A DNA stretch of 64,000 nucleotides from Mycolicibacterium poriferae (GCF_010728325.1 NZ_AP022570.1:4340001-4404000), one strand, 5' to 3'. Shown: positions 50,496 through 59,756, numbered from the stretch's first letter. Notes: generated from the letters alone by a model not told the origin. Program-made: numbers and translations.

Positions 50496-51455
50496 CTAGG
50501 CGACCGTGATGGCGTCGAGGCGCTCTTTGATGAAGTCGGCCGACGTGACCGGCGGCAGGCCCGCAACCCGGCCTATCGGCGGCTCCAAGGGAGTGATCAG
50601 CGCATCGTGGTTGGCCTCGTAGAAGTAGATCAACGACACCAGATCCTCTTCGGGGGCATCGGGCTGCGGCGGCAACACCCGATGCCGGCCCGACGGCCAG
50701 CGCCGCCCACTCCAATACTCCAACAGGTCACCGATGTTGACGGTCAACGCAGCCGGGTCGTAGGGCGCGTCCTGCCAGCCACCGGCGTCGGAATACACCT
50801 GCAGCCCACCCGCGCCGGGTTCGCGGTCGAGGATCGTCACCGTGCCGAAGTCGGTGTGCGGACCGATCCGGAACTGTCCCGGCTCCGGCTCCCCCACCAC
50901 ACTCACCGGCGGGTAGTGGTTGATGTTCATCGTCCACGTCGGCATGCTCGCCAGCTCACGGAACACGTTGCCCGGAAGCTGCAGCGCATGGCAGAACAGC
51001 GCCAGCAGGTCATCGGACACCGCGCGCATCGCCGCGGTGTACCTCGTCACCAGGGACTGCAGGCGCGGCACCTCGGCCGGCCACACGTTCGGCGCGAACC
51101 AGATCCGGTCGACGTCCACGTCGCCGGTGGCGGTTTCGGCGCCCAGACTGAAACTCTCCTTCAGATCCGGAGGTGTCTCGGTCCCCTCCGAGTAGGCGTT
51201 GGCCTCGGCGCCGGGCGCCAGCCAACCGTGCCCGCCGACGCGCACGGCATACGCCGCCTTGACCTCCTCGGAGAGGGCGAAGAACTCCCGCGCGGCCTCT
51301 CGCACCCCGGCGGTCAGCGACGGGTCCACACCGTGCCCGGTGACGAGGACGAAGCCCGCACGCTGCAGGCCGGCGTCGACATCGGCGGCCACCGCGTCGG
51401 CGCTGCTCCCGCCGCAGCGCCAGCGGGAAAGATCCACCGTGGCAATATCACTCAC
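50496..51455 (-). CDS. isopenicillin-N-synthase-type 2-oxoglutarate/Fe(II) dioxygenase
   Basis: A 319-residue double-stranded beta-helix enzyme. The iron ligands are H200-T-D202 and H258 (S-G-R-H-R-V-L). The RxS motif that usually binds 2-oxoglutarate reads L272-V-S274 here, so the co-substrate Arg is missing or replaced. It overlaps the cytosine deaminase gene by eight bases and follows a nucleobase permease. Fungal thymine 7-hydroxylase belongs to the same enzyme family, so oxidation of thymine or a related pyrimidine is a reasonable guess. Other substrates are possible. Confidence 0.85.
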   Translation of the reverse strand: MSDIATVDLSRWRCGGSSADAVAADVDAGLQRAGFVLVTGHGVDPSLTAGVREAAREFFALSEEVKAAYAVRVGGHGWLAPGAEANAYSEGTETPPDLKESFSLGAETATGDVDVDRIWFAPNVWPAEVPRLQSLVTRYTAAMRAVSDDLLALFCHALQLPGNVFRELASMPTWTMNINHYPPVSVVGEPEPGQFRIGPHTDFGTVTILDREPGAGGLQVYSDAGGWQDAPYDPAALTVNIGDLLEYWSGRRWPSGRHRVLPPQPDAPEEDLVSLIYFYEANHDALITPLEPPIGRVAGLPPVTSADFIKERLDAITVA

Positions 51456-51891
51456 CGATATCCTCCGCCCACAGGTCCGGGTTGGCAGCGATGAACTCCC
51501 GCATCATCGTCACGCAGCGCTCATCGTCGAGCACGCTCACCGCCACGCCGTGCTCGGCCAACCAGTCGTGGCCACCGGTGAACGTGCGGCTCTCACCGAT
51601 GACCACCGTCCCGATGTTGAACTGGCGCACCAGTCCGCTGCAATACCAGCAGGGCGACAAGGTGGTCACCATGATGGTGGAGCGGTAGCCGCGCTGGCGA
51701 CCGGCGTTGCGGAAAGCGTCGGTCTCGGCGTGCAGCGACGGGTCATCGAGTTGCACCCGCCGGTTGTGGCCGCTGCCCAGCAGCGTCCCGTCGGCTGCGA
51801 ACAGCGCCGCTCCGATGGGGATGCCTCCTTCCGACAACCCTTTCCGGGCCTCCTCGACCGCGACGTCGAGCATCTGCGTCTGCGAGGTCAT
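51448..51891 (-). CDS. fungal-type cytosine deaminase (Fcy1-like)
   Basis: A 147-residue zinc deaminase. The metal-binding and catalytic residues are H54-A-E56 and P80-C81-W-Y-C84. The similarity to yeast Fcy1 includes G-G-I-P-I-G near residue 22, G-H-N-R-R near 41, D-D-E-R-C near 122 and W-A-E-D-I-G-E at the very end (yeast W-F-E-D-I-G-E). It converts cytosine to uracil and probably also accepts 5-methylcytosine. The ATG overlaps the permease stop (ATGA). It is unlike the large CodA-type bacterial enzyme. Confidence 0.9.
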   Translation of the reverse strand: MTSQTQMLDVAVEEARKGLSEGGIPIGAALFAADGTLLGSGHNRRVQLDDPSLHAETDAFRNAGRQRGYRSTIMVTTLSPCWYCSGLVRQFNIGTVVIGESRTFTGGHDWLAEHGVAVSVLDDERCVTMMREFIAANPDLWAEDIGE

Positions 51892-53279
51892 ACCGTCTGC
51901 GCTGCCAGCTTTTTGCGACACAGCACAATGTAGCCCGCCGCAGCCAAGACGAAGCCGACGAAGAACGTGATGTCACCGAGTTGGGGCACGGCGGCCGCGA
52001 TCACTCCGACCAGCTTCTCCTGATTGGCGAACAACGCGACGGAAGCCACCAACCCGAAGGCGAACGCCGCCAGGCCTCCCCAGTTGGTGTAGGACCGGTC
52101 GTAGAGCAGGTGGGCGACCGGCTGGCCCCGCCGCAGGTACTGGTCGGCGAACACCACCCCGAGCCACGGTCCCACCCAGTACGCGATGATCAGCAGAAAC
52201 GCCTCATAGCTGTGCGCGGCGTCGGGCAGCGCCCACCACGCCACCAGGAACCCCGCCACCCCGAAGAACACCGTCACCAGCGCGCGGGCGAAGTGTGCGG
52301 GCAGCCGGATGCCGATGGTCACGAACGCCATGGCCCCGGAGTACACGTTGATCGCGTTGGCCGCGATCGCGCCGACGGCGATCGCCAACAGCGTCGCCTT
52401 CGCCAACGGCGAGGCCAGCTCTGCGGTGAACGACCCGGTGGGGTCTGCCAGCGAGGCCGCTCCGGTGGTCACCGAGGCCGCGCCGACCACCTCCAGCACG
52501 ACGCATGCCGTGAAAAGTCCTGCCGCGGCGAAAAACCCGGTGCGGCGCGGCGACACCGAGGCCGGCAGGTAGCGCGTGAAATCCGCGGCGTACGGCGTCC
52601 ACCCCGCCGCGTAACCGAACGAGGTGCCGACGGTGAGCAGGAAGCCACCCAGCCCGCCCACGCCGTCGGCGGCCGGCGCAGCGTTGCCGAGGTCGGCATG
52701 CGCGAAGATGGCGACCGACGCGGCGAGGAAGATCACCGCCAGCACCGGGAACGAGAACCGCTCGAACGCCTGAACCAGATTGTGCCCGAAGAACGCCAAC
52801 ACCGTCTGCGCAGCCACGATGATGACCAGTCCGACCAGCGGAGCGAAACCGAACAGCGTCGACAACGCGAAGGCGCCGCTGACGCTGTTGGTGGCGAACC
52901 ACCCGACCCCGGCGGTGATCGACATCAACACCGCAGGCACCGCGTTGCCCCTGAACCCGAAAGCCAACCGCGCCATGACCATCTGGGGCACCCCGTGCAG
53001 CGGCCCGCGGGCGGAGAGCAGGAAATGCGCGACGGCGCCCAGGCCGGTTCCGACCACGATGCCGGCCACCGCCTGCCAGAACGTCATACCGAAGGCCAGC
53101 ACCGCCAGCATGCCGACGAAGATGGTCGCGAACTCCAGGTTCGGCGACGTCCACGTCCAGAACAACTGACTCGGCCGGCCGTGCCGGTCCGCCTCGGCGA
53201 TGTGTTCGTTGCCGCCTGGCTCCACCGCGACAACGCGGTCGCCGTAGGTACCTTCGGTCGTCGGCTCAGCCAGGCTCAC
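51888..53279 (-). CDS. NCS1-family cytosine/purine permease
   Basis: A membrane protein of about 463 residues with 12 TM segments: W-T-S-P-N-L-E-F-A-T-I-F-V-G opens helix 1, with G-N-A-V-P-A-V-L-M-S, G-W-T-P-Y-A-A-D-F-T-R-Y-L-P and later Y-W-V-G-P-W-L-G-V. This is the CodB/Fcy2-type NCS1 pattern. It would import cytosine or related bases with H+ or Na+. The exact start is uncertain; GTG 53279 (V-S-L-A-E-P-T-T) is chosen because upstream residues are very basic. First gene of the permease-deaminase-dioxygenase operon. Confidence 0.9.
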   Translation of the reverse strand: MSLAEPTTEGTYGDRVVAVEPGGNEHIAEADRHGRPSQLFWTWTSPNLEFATIFVGMLAVLAFGMTFWQAVAGIVVGTGLGAVAHFLLSARGPLHGVPQMVMARLAFGFRGNAVPAVLMSITAGVGWFATNSVSGAFALSTLFGFAPLVGLVIIVAAQTVLAFFGHNLVQAFERFSFPVLAVIFLAASVAIFAHADLGNAAPAADGVGGLGGFLLTVGTSFGYAAGWTPYAADFTRYLPASVSPRRTGFFAAAGLFTACVVLEVVGAASVTTGAASLADPTGSFTAELASPLAKATLLAIAVGAIAANAINVYSGAMAFVTIGIRLPAHFARALVTVFFGVAGFLVAWWALPDAAHSYEAFLLIIAYWVGPWLGVVFADQYLRRGQPVAHLLYDRSYTNWGGLAAFAFGLVASVALFANQEKLVGVIAAAVPQLGDITFFVGFVLAAAGYIVLCRKKLAAQTV

Positions 53280-53369
53280 CGGACAACGGTCAGGCCGAAA
53301 CCGCCGCCGCGCAAGTCGAGTCAACCTGTCGGAAACAATCGGGCAGCGACCGCGCCCGACAGCCGGCCC

Positions 53370-53996
53370 TCAGTCGAACGTGGGGGGCTCGGTGCGGGTG
53401 CGCTTGAGCTCCCAGAAGTGGGGGTAGGCGGCGAAGATCACCGACGCGTCCCACAGCTTGCCCGCCTCTTCGCCGCGCGGGATGCGCGAGAGAACGGGAC
53501 CGAAGAACGCCACCCCGTTGACGTGGATCGTCGGGGTGCCCACGTCCTCCCCGACGGCATCCATGCCGGCGTGGTGGCTGTCGCGCAGGTCCTTGTCGTA
53601 GAACTCCGAGGTCGCCGCTTCGGCGAGTTCGGCAGGCAGGCCGACCTCGTCCAGCGATTCCTTGATGACCTGATCGAAGTCCTTGTTGTCCTGGTTGTGG
53701 ATGCGGGTGCCCATGGCGGTGTACAGCGGTCCGAGCACGTCGGCCCCTTTGGCCTGCTCCGCGGCGATCGCGACGCGCACCGGACCCCAGGCCTTCTTCA
53801 TCATCTCCAGGTATTCCTCGGGCAGGTCGCGGCCTTCGTTGAGCACCGCCAGGCTCATGACGTGGAAGTTCACGTCGATGTCGCGCACCTTCTCCACCTC
53901 GAGGATCCACCGGGAGGTGATCCAGCACCAGGGGCACAGCGGGTCGAACCAGAAATCGGCGCGGGACTTGCCGGACGTCCCGGACATATCGGTCAT
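53370..53996 (-). CDS. DsbA-family mycothiol-linked reductase (Rv2466c-like)
   Basis: A 208-residue thioredoxin/DsbA-fold protein with active site C21-P-W-C24, an inserted helical domain and cis-Pro segment G-T-P-T-I-H-V near residue 155. In M. tuberculosis, Rv2466c is a mycothiol-dependent reductase that protects from oxidative stress and activates some nitro-drugs. It is adjacent to pepN as in that genome. Confidence 0.93.
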   Translation of the reverse strand: MTDMSGTSGKSRADFWFDPLCPWCWITSRWILEVEKVRDIDVNFHVMSLAVLNEGRDLPEEYLEMMKKAWGPVRVAIAAEQAKGADVLGPLYTAMGTRIHNQDNKDFDQVIKESLDEVGLPAELAEAATSEFYDKDLRDSHHAGMDAVGEDVGTPTIHVNGVAFFGPVLSRIPRGEEAGKLWDASVIFAAYPHFWELKRTRTEPPTFD

Positions 53997-54098
53997 TGCG
54001 GTCCTCTCGTCGGTGGTGACGCTTCAGAACAGACTTCCGTACGGCATAACCGAGGAGGGCCGTCCGCTCTTCCCGGGTTGAGGCTAGTGTTGACGGGC

Positions 54099-56684
54099 GT
54101 GGCCCTTCCCAATCTGACCCGCGACCAGGCAGCCGAGCGCGCCGCTCTCCTCACCGTGGACAGCTACCGCATCTCCCTGGATCTGACCGACGGTGCCGGA
54201 CAGCCGGGCGAGAAGACGTTCCGCTCGACCACCACCGTGGAGTTCGAGGCGCTCGCCGGCGCCGACACCTACATCGACCTCGCCGCCGAGACCATCCGCA
54301 GCGCGACGCTCAACGGCGCAGACATCGACGTCTCGGGTTATGACGAATCCACCGGCATCCCGCTGATCGGGCTGGCCGCCCACAACGTCCTGGTCGTCGA
54401 CGCGGACTGCCGCTACTCGAACACCGGTGAAGGTCTGCACCGTTTCGTCGACCCGGTCGACGACGAGGTGTACCTCTACTCGCAGTTCGAAACCGCCGAC
54501 GCGAAGCGGATGTTCGCGTGCTTCGACCAGCCCGACCTCAAAGCGGCTTTCGATGTCACGGTGATCGCGCCGGCGCACTGGGAGGTGATCTCCAACGGCG
54601 CGACGTTCGAGGTCGCCGACGACGGGGCGGCCAAGAAGCACACCTTCAAGGCCACTCCCCGCATGAGCACCTATCTGGTGGCGCTGATCGCCGGGCCCTA
54701 CGCCCGCTGGGACGACGTGTACTCCGATGACCACAGCGACATCCCGCTGGGGCTCTTCTGCCGCAAGTCACTGGCCGGCTACATGGATGCCGAGCGCCTC
54801 TTCACCGAGACCAAGCAGGGCTTCGGCTTCTACCATGCCAACTTCGGCACGCCCTATGCGTTCGGCAAGTACGACCAGCTGTTCGTGCCCGAATTCAATG
54901 CCGGCGCGATGGAGAACGCCGGCGCCGTGACGTTCCTGGAGGACTACGTCTTCCGGTCGAAGGTGACCCGCGCGTCCTATGAGCGGCGCGCCGAGACGGT
55001 GCTGCACGAGATGGCGCACATGTGGTTCGGCGACCTGGTCACGATGGCGTGGTGGGATGATCTGTGGCTCAACGAGTCCTTTGCGACCTTCGCCTCGGTG
55101 CTGTGCCAGGCCGAGGCCACCGAATACAGCCAGGCGTGGACGACGTTCGCCAACGTCGAGAAGTCGTGGGCGTACCGCCAGGATCAGCTGCCCTCGACGC
55201 ACCCCGTTGCGGCGGACATCCCGGACCTGCACGCTGTCGAGGTCAACTTCGACGGCATCACCTACGCCAAGGGTGCCAGCGTGCTCAAACAGCTGGTGGC
55301 CTACGTCGGTCTGGAGGCATTCTTGGCCGGGTTGCGCGATTATTTCCGCGACCACGCGTTCGGCAACGCCACCTTCGGTGATCTGTTGGGGGCGTTGGAG
55401 AAGTCGTCGGGGCGCGACCTGTCGGGGTGGGGCCGGCAGTGGCTCAAGACCACCGGATTGAACACCATCCGACCGGATTTCGACGTCGACGGCGACGGTA
55501 ACTTCACCCGCTTCACGGTTGCTCAGGGCGGCGCCAAGCCGGGCGCCGGGGAGACGCGGGTGCACCGGCTGGCCGTCGGCATCTACGACGAGGACGCGTC
55601 GGGCAAGTTGGTCCGGGTGCATCGCGAGGAGCTCGACGTCGACGGACCCTCCACCGATGTTCCTGCGCTCCAGGGTGTTTCGCGCGGCAAGATGATCCTG
55701 GTCAACGATGACGACCTGACGTATTGCTCACTGCGCCTGGACCCGGACTCGATGCAGACGGTGCTGACGCGCATCGCCGACATCGCCGAGCCGCTGCCGC
55801 GCACACTGGCGTGGTCGGCCGCCTGGGAGATGACGCGCGACGCCGAGCTGCGCGCCCGTGATTTCGTCACGCTGGTGATGAGCGGGCTGCACGCCGAGTC
55901 CGAAGTCGGTGTCGCGCAACGACTCATCCTGCAGGCTCAGACGGCTCTGGGCTCCTACGCCGACCCCGGCTGGGCGGCCGAGAACGGCTGGCCCGCGTTC
56001 GGTGACGCGCTGCTGGATCTGGCGCGCGAGTCGGCCCCGGGTTCGGACCATCAGCTGGCCTTCGTCAATGCGCTGTGTACCTCGGTGCTCTCACCGAACC
56101 ACGTGGCGGTGCTGGCAACGCTGCTGGACAACGAGCCCGCCGCGGTCAACCTTGCCGGCTTGGTCATCGACACCGACCTGCGCTGGCGCATCGTGACCGC
56201 GCTGGCCCGCGCCGGGGAGATCGACGCCGACGGCAGCGAGACCCCGATGATCGACGCCGAGGCCGAGACCGACCGCACCGCTGCGGGCCGCCGGCATGCG
56301 GCGGCGGCGTCGGCGGCGCGGCCGCAGGAGGCCGTGAAGCAGTCGGCGTGGGAGCAGGTTGTCGAGGACGACACGTTGGCCAACATCACCGCCCGCGCGA
56401 TCATCGGCGGACTCGTGCAGCCCGGCCAGGCCGACCTGCTCGCTCCGTTCCGGGACCGGTATTTCGGCACGATCTCCAGCGTGTGGGAGCGACGCTCCAG
56501 CGAGGTCGCCCAGACCGTGGTGGTCGGGCTCTACCCGTCGTGGGACATCAGCCAGGAGGCGTTGGACGCCGCCGATGCGTTCCTCTCCGATCCGGAGGTG
56601 CCGCCGGCGCTGCGCCGGCTGGTGCTCGAAGGCCGGGCCGGGGTGGAGCGCTCGCTGCGGGCCCGCGGGTTCGACGTCACCTGA
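54099..56684 (+). CDS. pepN: aminopeptidase N (M1 family)
   Basis: An 861-residue zinc aminopeptidase. The exopeptidase motif G-A-M-E-N lies near residue 269 and the zinc site H-E-M-A-H-M-W followed by N-E-S-F-A near 303-325. A C-terminal ERAP1-like helical domain fills the rest. The GTG at 54099 gives the family start A-L-P-N-L-T-R-D. It removes N-terminal residues from peptides in the cytosol and may work downstream of ClpP. The frame is open far upstream, but that part is antisense to other genes. Confidence 0.96.
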   Translation: MALPNLTRDQAAERAALLTVDSYRISLDLTDGAGQPGEKTFRSTTTVEFEALAGADTYIDLAAETIRSATLNGADIDVSGYDESTGIPLIGLAAHNVLVVDADCRYSNTGEGLHRFVDPVDDEVYLYSQFETADAKRMFACFDQPDLKAAFDVTVIAPAHWEVISNGATFEVADDGAAKKHTFKATPRMSTYLVALIAGPYARWDDVYSDDHSDIPLGLFCRKSLAGYMDAERLFTETKQGFGFYHANFGTPYAFGKYDQLFVPEFNAGAMENAGAVTFLEDYVFRSKVTRASYERRAETVLHEMAHMWFGDLVTMAWWDDLWLNESFATFASVLCQAEATEYSQAWTTFANVEKSWAYRQDQLPSTHPVAADIPDLHAVEVNFDGITYAKGASVLKQLVAYVGLEAFLAGLRDYFRDHAFGNATFGDLLGALEKSSGRDLSGWGRQWLKTTGLNTIRPDFDVDGDGNFTRFTVAQGGAKPGAGETRVHRLAVGIYDEDASGKLVRVHREELDVDGPSTDVPALQGVSRGKMILVNDDDLTYCSLRLDPDSMQTVLTRIADIAEPLPRTLAWSAAWEMTRDAELRARDFVTLVMSGLHAESEVGVAQRLILQAQTALGSYADPGWAAENGWPAFGDALLDLARESAPGSDHQLAFVNALCTSVLSPNHVAVLATLLDNEPAAVNLAGLVIDTDLRWRIVTALARAGEIDADGSETPMIDAEAETDRTAAGRRHAAAASAARPQEAVKQSAWEQVVEDDTLANITARAIIGGLVQPGQADLLAPFRDRYFGTISSVWERRSSEVAQTVVVGLYPSWDISQEALDAADAFLSDPEVPPALRRLVLEGRAGVERSLRARGFDVT

Positions 56685-56703
56685 GGGCACCGCGAGGAAG
56701 GCA

Positions 56704-56765
56704 CCGCGAGCGCGCGCGTCTGCCCGGCGACACGCCGTTCGCGGCGTGCATCAACGCGCGCTCGG
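56704..56765. repeat. GC-rich inverted repeat (copy C, imperfect)
   Basis: Left arm CCGCGAGCGCGCGCGT (56704-56719) and a partial right arm ACGCGCGCTCGG (56754-56765). The centre forms its own hairpin, CACGCCG-TTCG-CGGCGTG (56731-56748), a UUCG-type loop. It lies between pepN and the HNH gene. Same family as copies A and B. Confidence 0.7.
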
Positions 56766-56793
56766 CAGCGACGACTGCGCTTATGCTGCCGCC

Positions 56794-57150
56794 ATGCCGG
56801 CCAACAACACTCGCCGAGCGCGGGCCGCACGGCGACGCAAGCGCCGGGTGGCCGCCGTCGTCAACGACCTCACCGACGACCAGTGGGCCGCCATCAAGGC
56901 CGCCTGGAACGGATGCGCGTACTGCGGCAAGGCCGGCGCAGCACTGCAGCGCGACTGTGTGATGGCCATTTCCCGCGGCGGGCGCTACACGATCGACAAC
57001 GTGGTGCCCGCCTGCGCAGCCTGCAACGCGAGCAAGTGCAATGACGAGGTGACCGGCTGGCTGCGCCGCAAGCGCCTCGATGAGCGGCTGTTCCTGGAGC
57101 GCTACGTGCGGATCAGGGCGGAACTGGTGTCCCGGGTGTCCGGGGAGTAG
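56794..57150 (+). CDS. HNH endonuclease-like protein
   Basis: A 118-residue protein with a basic N-terminus (R-R-A-R-A-A-R-R-R-K-R-R) and an HNH/zinc module: C-A-Y-C-G-K near residue 50, a degenerate middle (A-I-S-R-G-G-R-Y-T-I-D-N-V-V-P-A) and C-A-A-C-N-A-S-K. The first His of the HNH is replaced, so activity is uncertain. TATGCT at 56782-56787 sits just upstream of the ATG, so the transcript may be leaderless. Confidence 0.75.
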   Translation: MPANNTRRARAARRRKRRVAAVVNDLTDDQWAAIKAAWNGCAYCGKAGAALQRDCVMAISRGGRYTIDNVVPACAACNASKCNDEVTGWLRRKRLDERLFLERYVRIRAELVSRVSGE

Positions 57151-57177
57151 CGCTGTCCGACGGACCAGTACTCAACC

Positions 57178-57753
57178 TCACGCATTCATGGGCTTGTCGG
57201 CGGATGACGACGGGATCTGAGGCTGACCGCCGCCGTCACCGGTTCCGAGTTTGAGGTCGCCGCCCAAGGCTTGGTACTCCGCACCGATCCCGCCGATCCC
57301 GGTGGAGATCGAGTGCATGTCCGCGACAGCGCGCTCGAGAATCTCGACGATCTCTCCGGAACCTCGCCGCACCACCGGATAGAGCATCCGCTCACCCTGG
57401 GCTGTCTGCGGGATCTCGGACGCCGCGTCGAGCACCCACTGCCGCACGCCGTCCAACTCACGCCGGCCGGCGGCCACGACCTCGGCGGACTTGTCGACCT
57501 CGGCGCGCAACTGCCGGTCCAGCCGGGCCGCTTCGCCCAACACCCCGGCCTGCTTGTCGTTGGCGTGCCCGTAGGCGTCCGAACCGGGGCCGCGCCAGTG
57601 TTGGCCCGGCCCGGCCCCCGCAACCTCGGCCCGCAGCTCCAGCAGCGCCGGGCTCTGGTCGTAGGCAGATCCGTCCTGTGGGGCGCCGTCGCCGAAGGCG
57701 GCCCGGGCCCTGGACCACGTCGCCAAGAAAGCGTCCAGCACCCCCACCGTCAC
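57178..57753 (-). CDS. EspA/EspE-like ESX-associated protein
   Basis: A 191-residue helical protein that begins V-T-V-G-V-L-D-A-F-L-A-T-W-S-R-A-R-A-A-F. It carries H-W-R-G-P-G-S-D-A-Y near residue 58, the W-x-G turn seen in EspA/EspE and related type VII substrates. Long helices (A-A-R-L-D-R-Q-L-R-A-E-V-D-K-S-A-E-V-V) follow and the tail is Gly/Ser-rich. GTG 57753 has GGGAGG upstream. No ESX machinery is nearby, so it would depend on a system encoded elsewhere. Confidence 0.7.
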   Translation of the reverse strand: MTVGVLDAFLATWSRARAAFGDGAPQDGSAYDQSPALLELRAEVAGAGPGQHWRGPGSDAYGHANDKQAGVLGEAARLDRQLRAEVDKSAEVVAAGRRELDGVRQWVLDAASEIPQTAQGERMLYPVVRRGSGEIVEILERAVADMHSISTGIGGIGAEYQALGGDLKLGTGDGGGQPQIPSSSADKPMNA

Positions 57754-57815
57754 GCTCCCTCCCCTCGACAAACGAGTCTAGGGCCGCCGAGAGGAGGGCC
57801 GGGGCACCAAAAAGC

Positions 57816-58292
57816 TCAGCGCGGCGAGACGCCCGCCGACAGCACCCGGATGCCGCTGATCAACCCGTCGATCAGGTTGCCTTCCTGGAACGACGCTGCG
57901 GCCGCCGACACTCCCAGCGGTGCGGACTCCTCGATGCCGCGGCCTTTGACCTCCGCGCCGTAGACCACCTCGATGGCCTTCTGGTTCGGCGAGACGGCCA
58001 ACAACACCGCGTTGTCGGGCGTCGGCACCCGGGCCAGCAGCTCGCGCGCGGTCGCGGCGGTGTCCTCACCCAGGTCACCGACGTAGACGGCGAAACGGGC
58101 CTTGGCGTTGCGCGACCCGAACTTCAGCGCATTGTCCAGGATCACCAGGTCCTTGGTCGGGAACGGGTAATGGACGGACAACTCACCCGGCTCGGTGACC
58201 CCGGAGATCCGGCCGCTGGACGTGATCGCCGACCCGTAGGGCAGCTCCGCGAGCTCCGTGGACGTCACCCGGGAAACCTCACCACTTGCCAC
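57816..58292 (-). CDS. DUF5130 protein (TPM-domain-like, Rv2468c homologue)
   Basis: About 158 residues. The central domain ([37 protein letters not shown]) has the TPM-like alternating strand-helix pattern. A C-terminal amphipathic segment ends G-L-I-S-G-I-R-V-L. The GTG at 58292 has GGGAGG eight bases upstream and matches the remembered M-A-S-G-E start of Rv2468c; GTG 58301 is also possible. Overlaps the next upstream gene slightly. Role unknown. Confidence 0.85.
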   Translation of the reverse strand: MASGEVSRVTSTELAELPYGSAITSSGRISGVTEPGELSVHYPFPTKDLVILDNALKFGSRNAKARFAVYVGDLGEDTAATARELLARVPTPDNAVLLAVSPNQKAIEVVYGAEVKGRGIEESAPLGVSAAAASFQEGNLIDGLISGIRVLSAGVSPR

Positions 58293-58512
58293 TTGCGCCA
58301 CCTCCCACCGTCAGATGCGAACCGTGGCCGCCGTGCCCGTGGTCGGCCGGCTCGTCGGCCGCCCACAGGATCGGATCGTGCGTCCACTGTTCGGACATGT
58401 CGTACGTCGCGGGGTGCGGCCCTTTTTTGGTGAAGATGAACAGGGACAACACCGCCGCGAGCGCCAACGGAATCAGCACGAAGCTCGCGTGCAACATCGC
58501 AGTAGTGCTCAC
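58279..58512 (-). CDS. small membrane protein with His-rich tail
   Basis: A 77-residue protein. One N-terminal TM helix ([17 protein letters not shown]) is followed by a soluble tail with [10 protein letters not shown], a possible metal-binding stretch. The gene overlaps the DUF5130 start by 14 bases, so the two are likely co-expressed. Conserved in mycobacteria as far as I recall; function unknown. Confidence 0.75.
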   Translation of the reverse strand: MSTTAMLHASFVLIPLALAAVLSLFIFTKKGPHPATYDMSEQWTHDPILWAADEPADHGHGGHGSHLTVGGGASGKW

Positions 58513-58537
58513 GCGGAAACGTTAACCCACCGGCCGG

Positions 58538-59191
58538 TCAGGCCGCGCCCTCACCCAGGTATCTCACCCACGCCGGGTCGAGTTCCTTGATGCTGGACAG
58601 CAACCGCCAGTGCTGACCCTTGGGCGGCAGCGGGGTGACGTGCAGTGTCCAGCCCAGTTCGGTCAGCAGCTTGTCGGCCTTGCGGTGGTTGCACCCCGAA
58701 CAGGCAGCGACGCAGTTCTCCCAGGAATGGGCGCCGCCGCGGCTGCGCGGGATGACGTGGTCGACGGTGTCGGCCTTGCCTCCGCAGTAGGCGCACCGGA
58801 AGCGGTCCCGATGCATCAACGCGGCCCGCGTCATCGGGATCCGGGCGCGGTAGGGCACCCGCACGAAGGTCCGCAGGCGGATCACCGAGGGCACCACGAT
58901 GGTGCGTGTCGCCGAGTGGATCACCGGGCCGAGGGGGTCGTCGTGCACCACGTCGGCCTTGCCGCACATCACCATGATGATCGCCCGGCGCATCGGCAGC
59001 GCCGTCAGCGGTTCGTACGTCGAGTTGAGCAACAGGACCCGTCGGCGTCCCCAGATCGAGGGTTCCTGGCCGGCGCTGACAGTGACCTCGACGCTGTGCA
59101 GCGCGCGCGGAGCGGTACCGGTTGTCGGCCCTGGAGAGCCCGTCGCGGCCCGGTGGTGCCGGTGGCCGCGACCGTTCTTGCGCTGCGCCAT
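58538..59191 (-). CDS. HNH endonuclease family protein (Rv2469c-like)
   Basis: A 217-residue protein with a conserved core (L-L-L-N-S-T-Y-E-P-L near residue 53). The HNH motif is complete: C-A-Y-C-G-G-K-A-D-T-V-D-H-V-I-P-R-S-R-G-G, then N-C-V-A-A-C-S-G-C-N-H-R-K near residues 140-180. The N-terminal 40 residues are basic and disordered. It probably binds or cuts DNA, though no partner is known. Located as in M. tuberculosis between Rv2468c and glbO. Confidence 0.9.
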   Translation of the reverse strand: MAQRKNGRGHRHHRAATGSPGPTTGTAPRALHSVEVTVSAGQEPSIWGRRRVLLLNSTYEPLTALPMRRAIIMVMCGKADVVHDDPLGPVIHSATRTIVVPSVIRLRTFVRVPYRARIPMTRAALMHRDRFRCAYCGGKADTVDHVIPRSRGGAHSWENCVAACSGCNHRKADKLLTELGWTLHVTPLPPKGQHWRLLSSIKELDPAWVRYLGEGAA

Positions 59192-59323
59192 ACGTCCTCC
59201 GACCGACAGTCCACCACGATTCCCCCCTCAGCGCACGGCAATTCCGCCTGTGTTCGCTGGTCAGTCGAATGAACATCTCGTGACCGGACGCGCTGGACGG
59301 GGCTGAGGCGACGATGGCCCACA

Positions 59324-59746
59324 ATGGAGGGGATGAGTGCGCAGACAGGTCCCGCCGGGCAGCAGCAGTCGTTCTACGAAGCAGTCGGCGGGCATGAGAC
59401 GTTCCGCACGATCGTGAGGCGGTTCTACGAGCAGGTGCGCGAGGACGAGATCCTGCGCCCGCTCTACCCCGAGGACGACCTGGACGGCGCCGAGGAACGG
59501 CTGCGGATGTTCCTCGAGCAGTACTGGGGCGGTCCGCGCACCTATTCCGACCAGCGCGGCCACCCGCGGCTGCGGATGCGCCACGCACCCTTCCGGATCG
59601 GCTTCCTGGAACGCGACGCCTGGCTGCGATGCATGCACACCGCGGTCGCCGAGATCGACGCGCAGACCCTCGATGAGGAGCACCGCCGGGAGCTGATCGC
59701 CTACCTGGAGATGGCGGCCCAGTCGATGGTGAACTCGCCGTTCTGA
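59324..59746 (+). CDS. glbO: truncated haemoglobin, group II (GlbO)
   Basis: A 140-residue 2-over-2 globin: S-F-Y-E-A-V-G-G near the start, [13 protein letters not shown] near residue 50, [10 protein letters not shown] with distal-pocket aromatic residues, and R-H-A-P-F-R-I with the proximal His. It binds oxygen tightly and may aid respiration or detoxification. The ATG at 59324 has no ribosome site and the ATG at 59333 is very close to GGAGG, so the start is uncertain by three codons. Confidence 0.95.
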   Translation: MEGMSAQTGPAGQQQSFYEAVGGHETFRTIVRRFYEQVREDEILRPLYPEDDLDGAEERLRMFLEQYWGGPRTYSDQRGHPRLRMRHAPFRIGFLERDAWLRCMHTAVAEIDAQTLDEEHRRELIAYLEMAAQSMVNSPF

Positions 59747-59756
59747 GAAGAGTCGG

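Noticed and set aside
51981..54098. Very long plus-strand open frame running into pepN
   Set aside because: It is antisense to the permease and DsbA-like genes and is very rich in Arg, Gly, His and Gln. The pepN protein starts at GTG 54099 by similarity.
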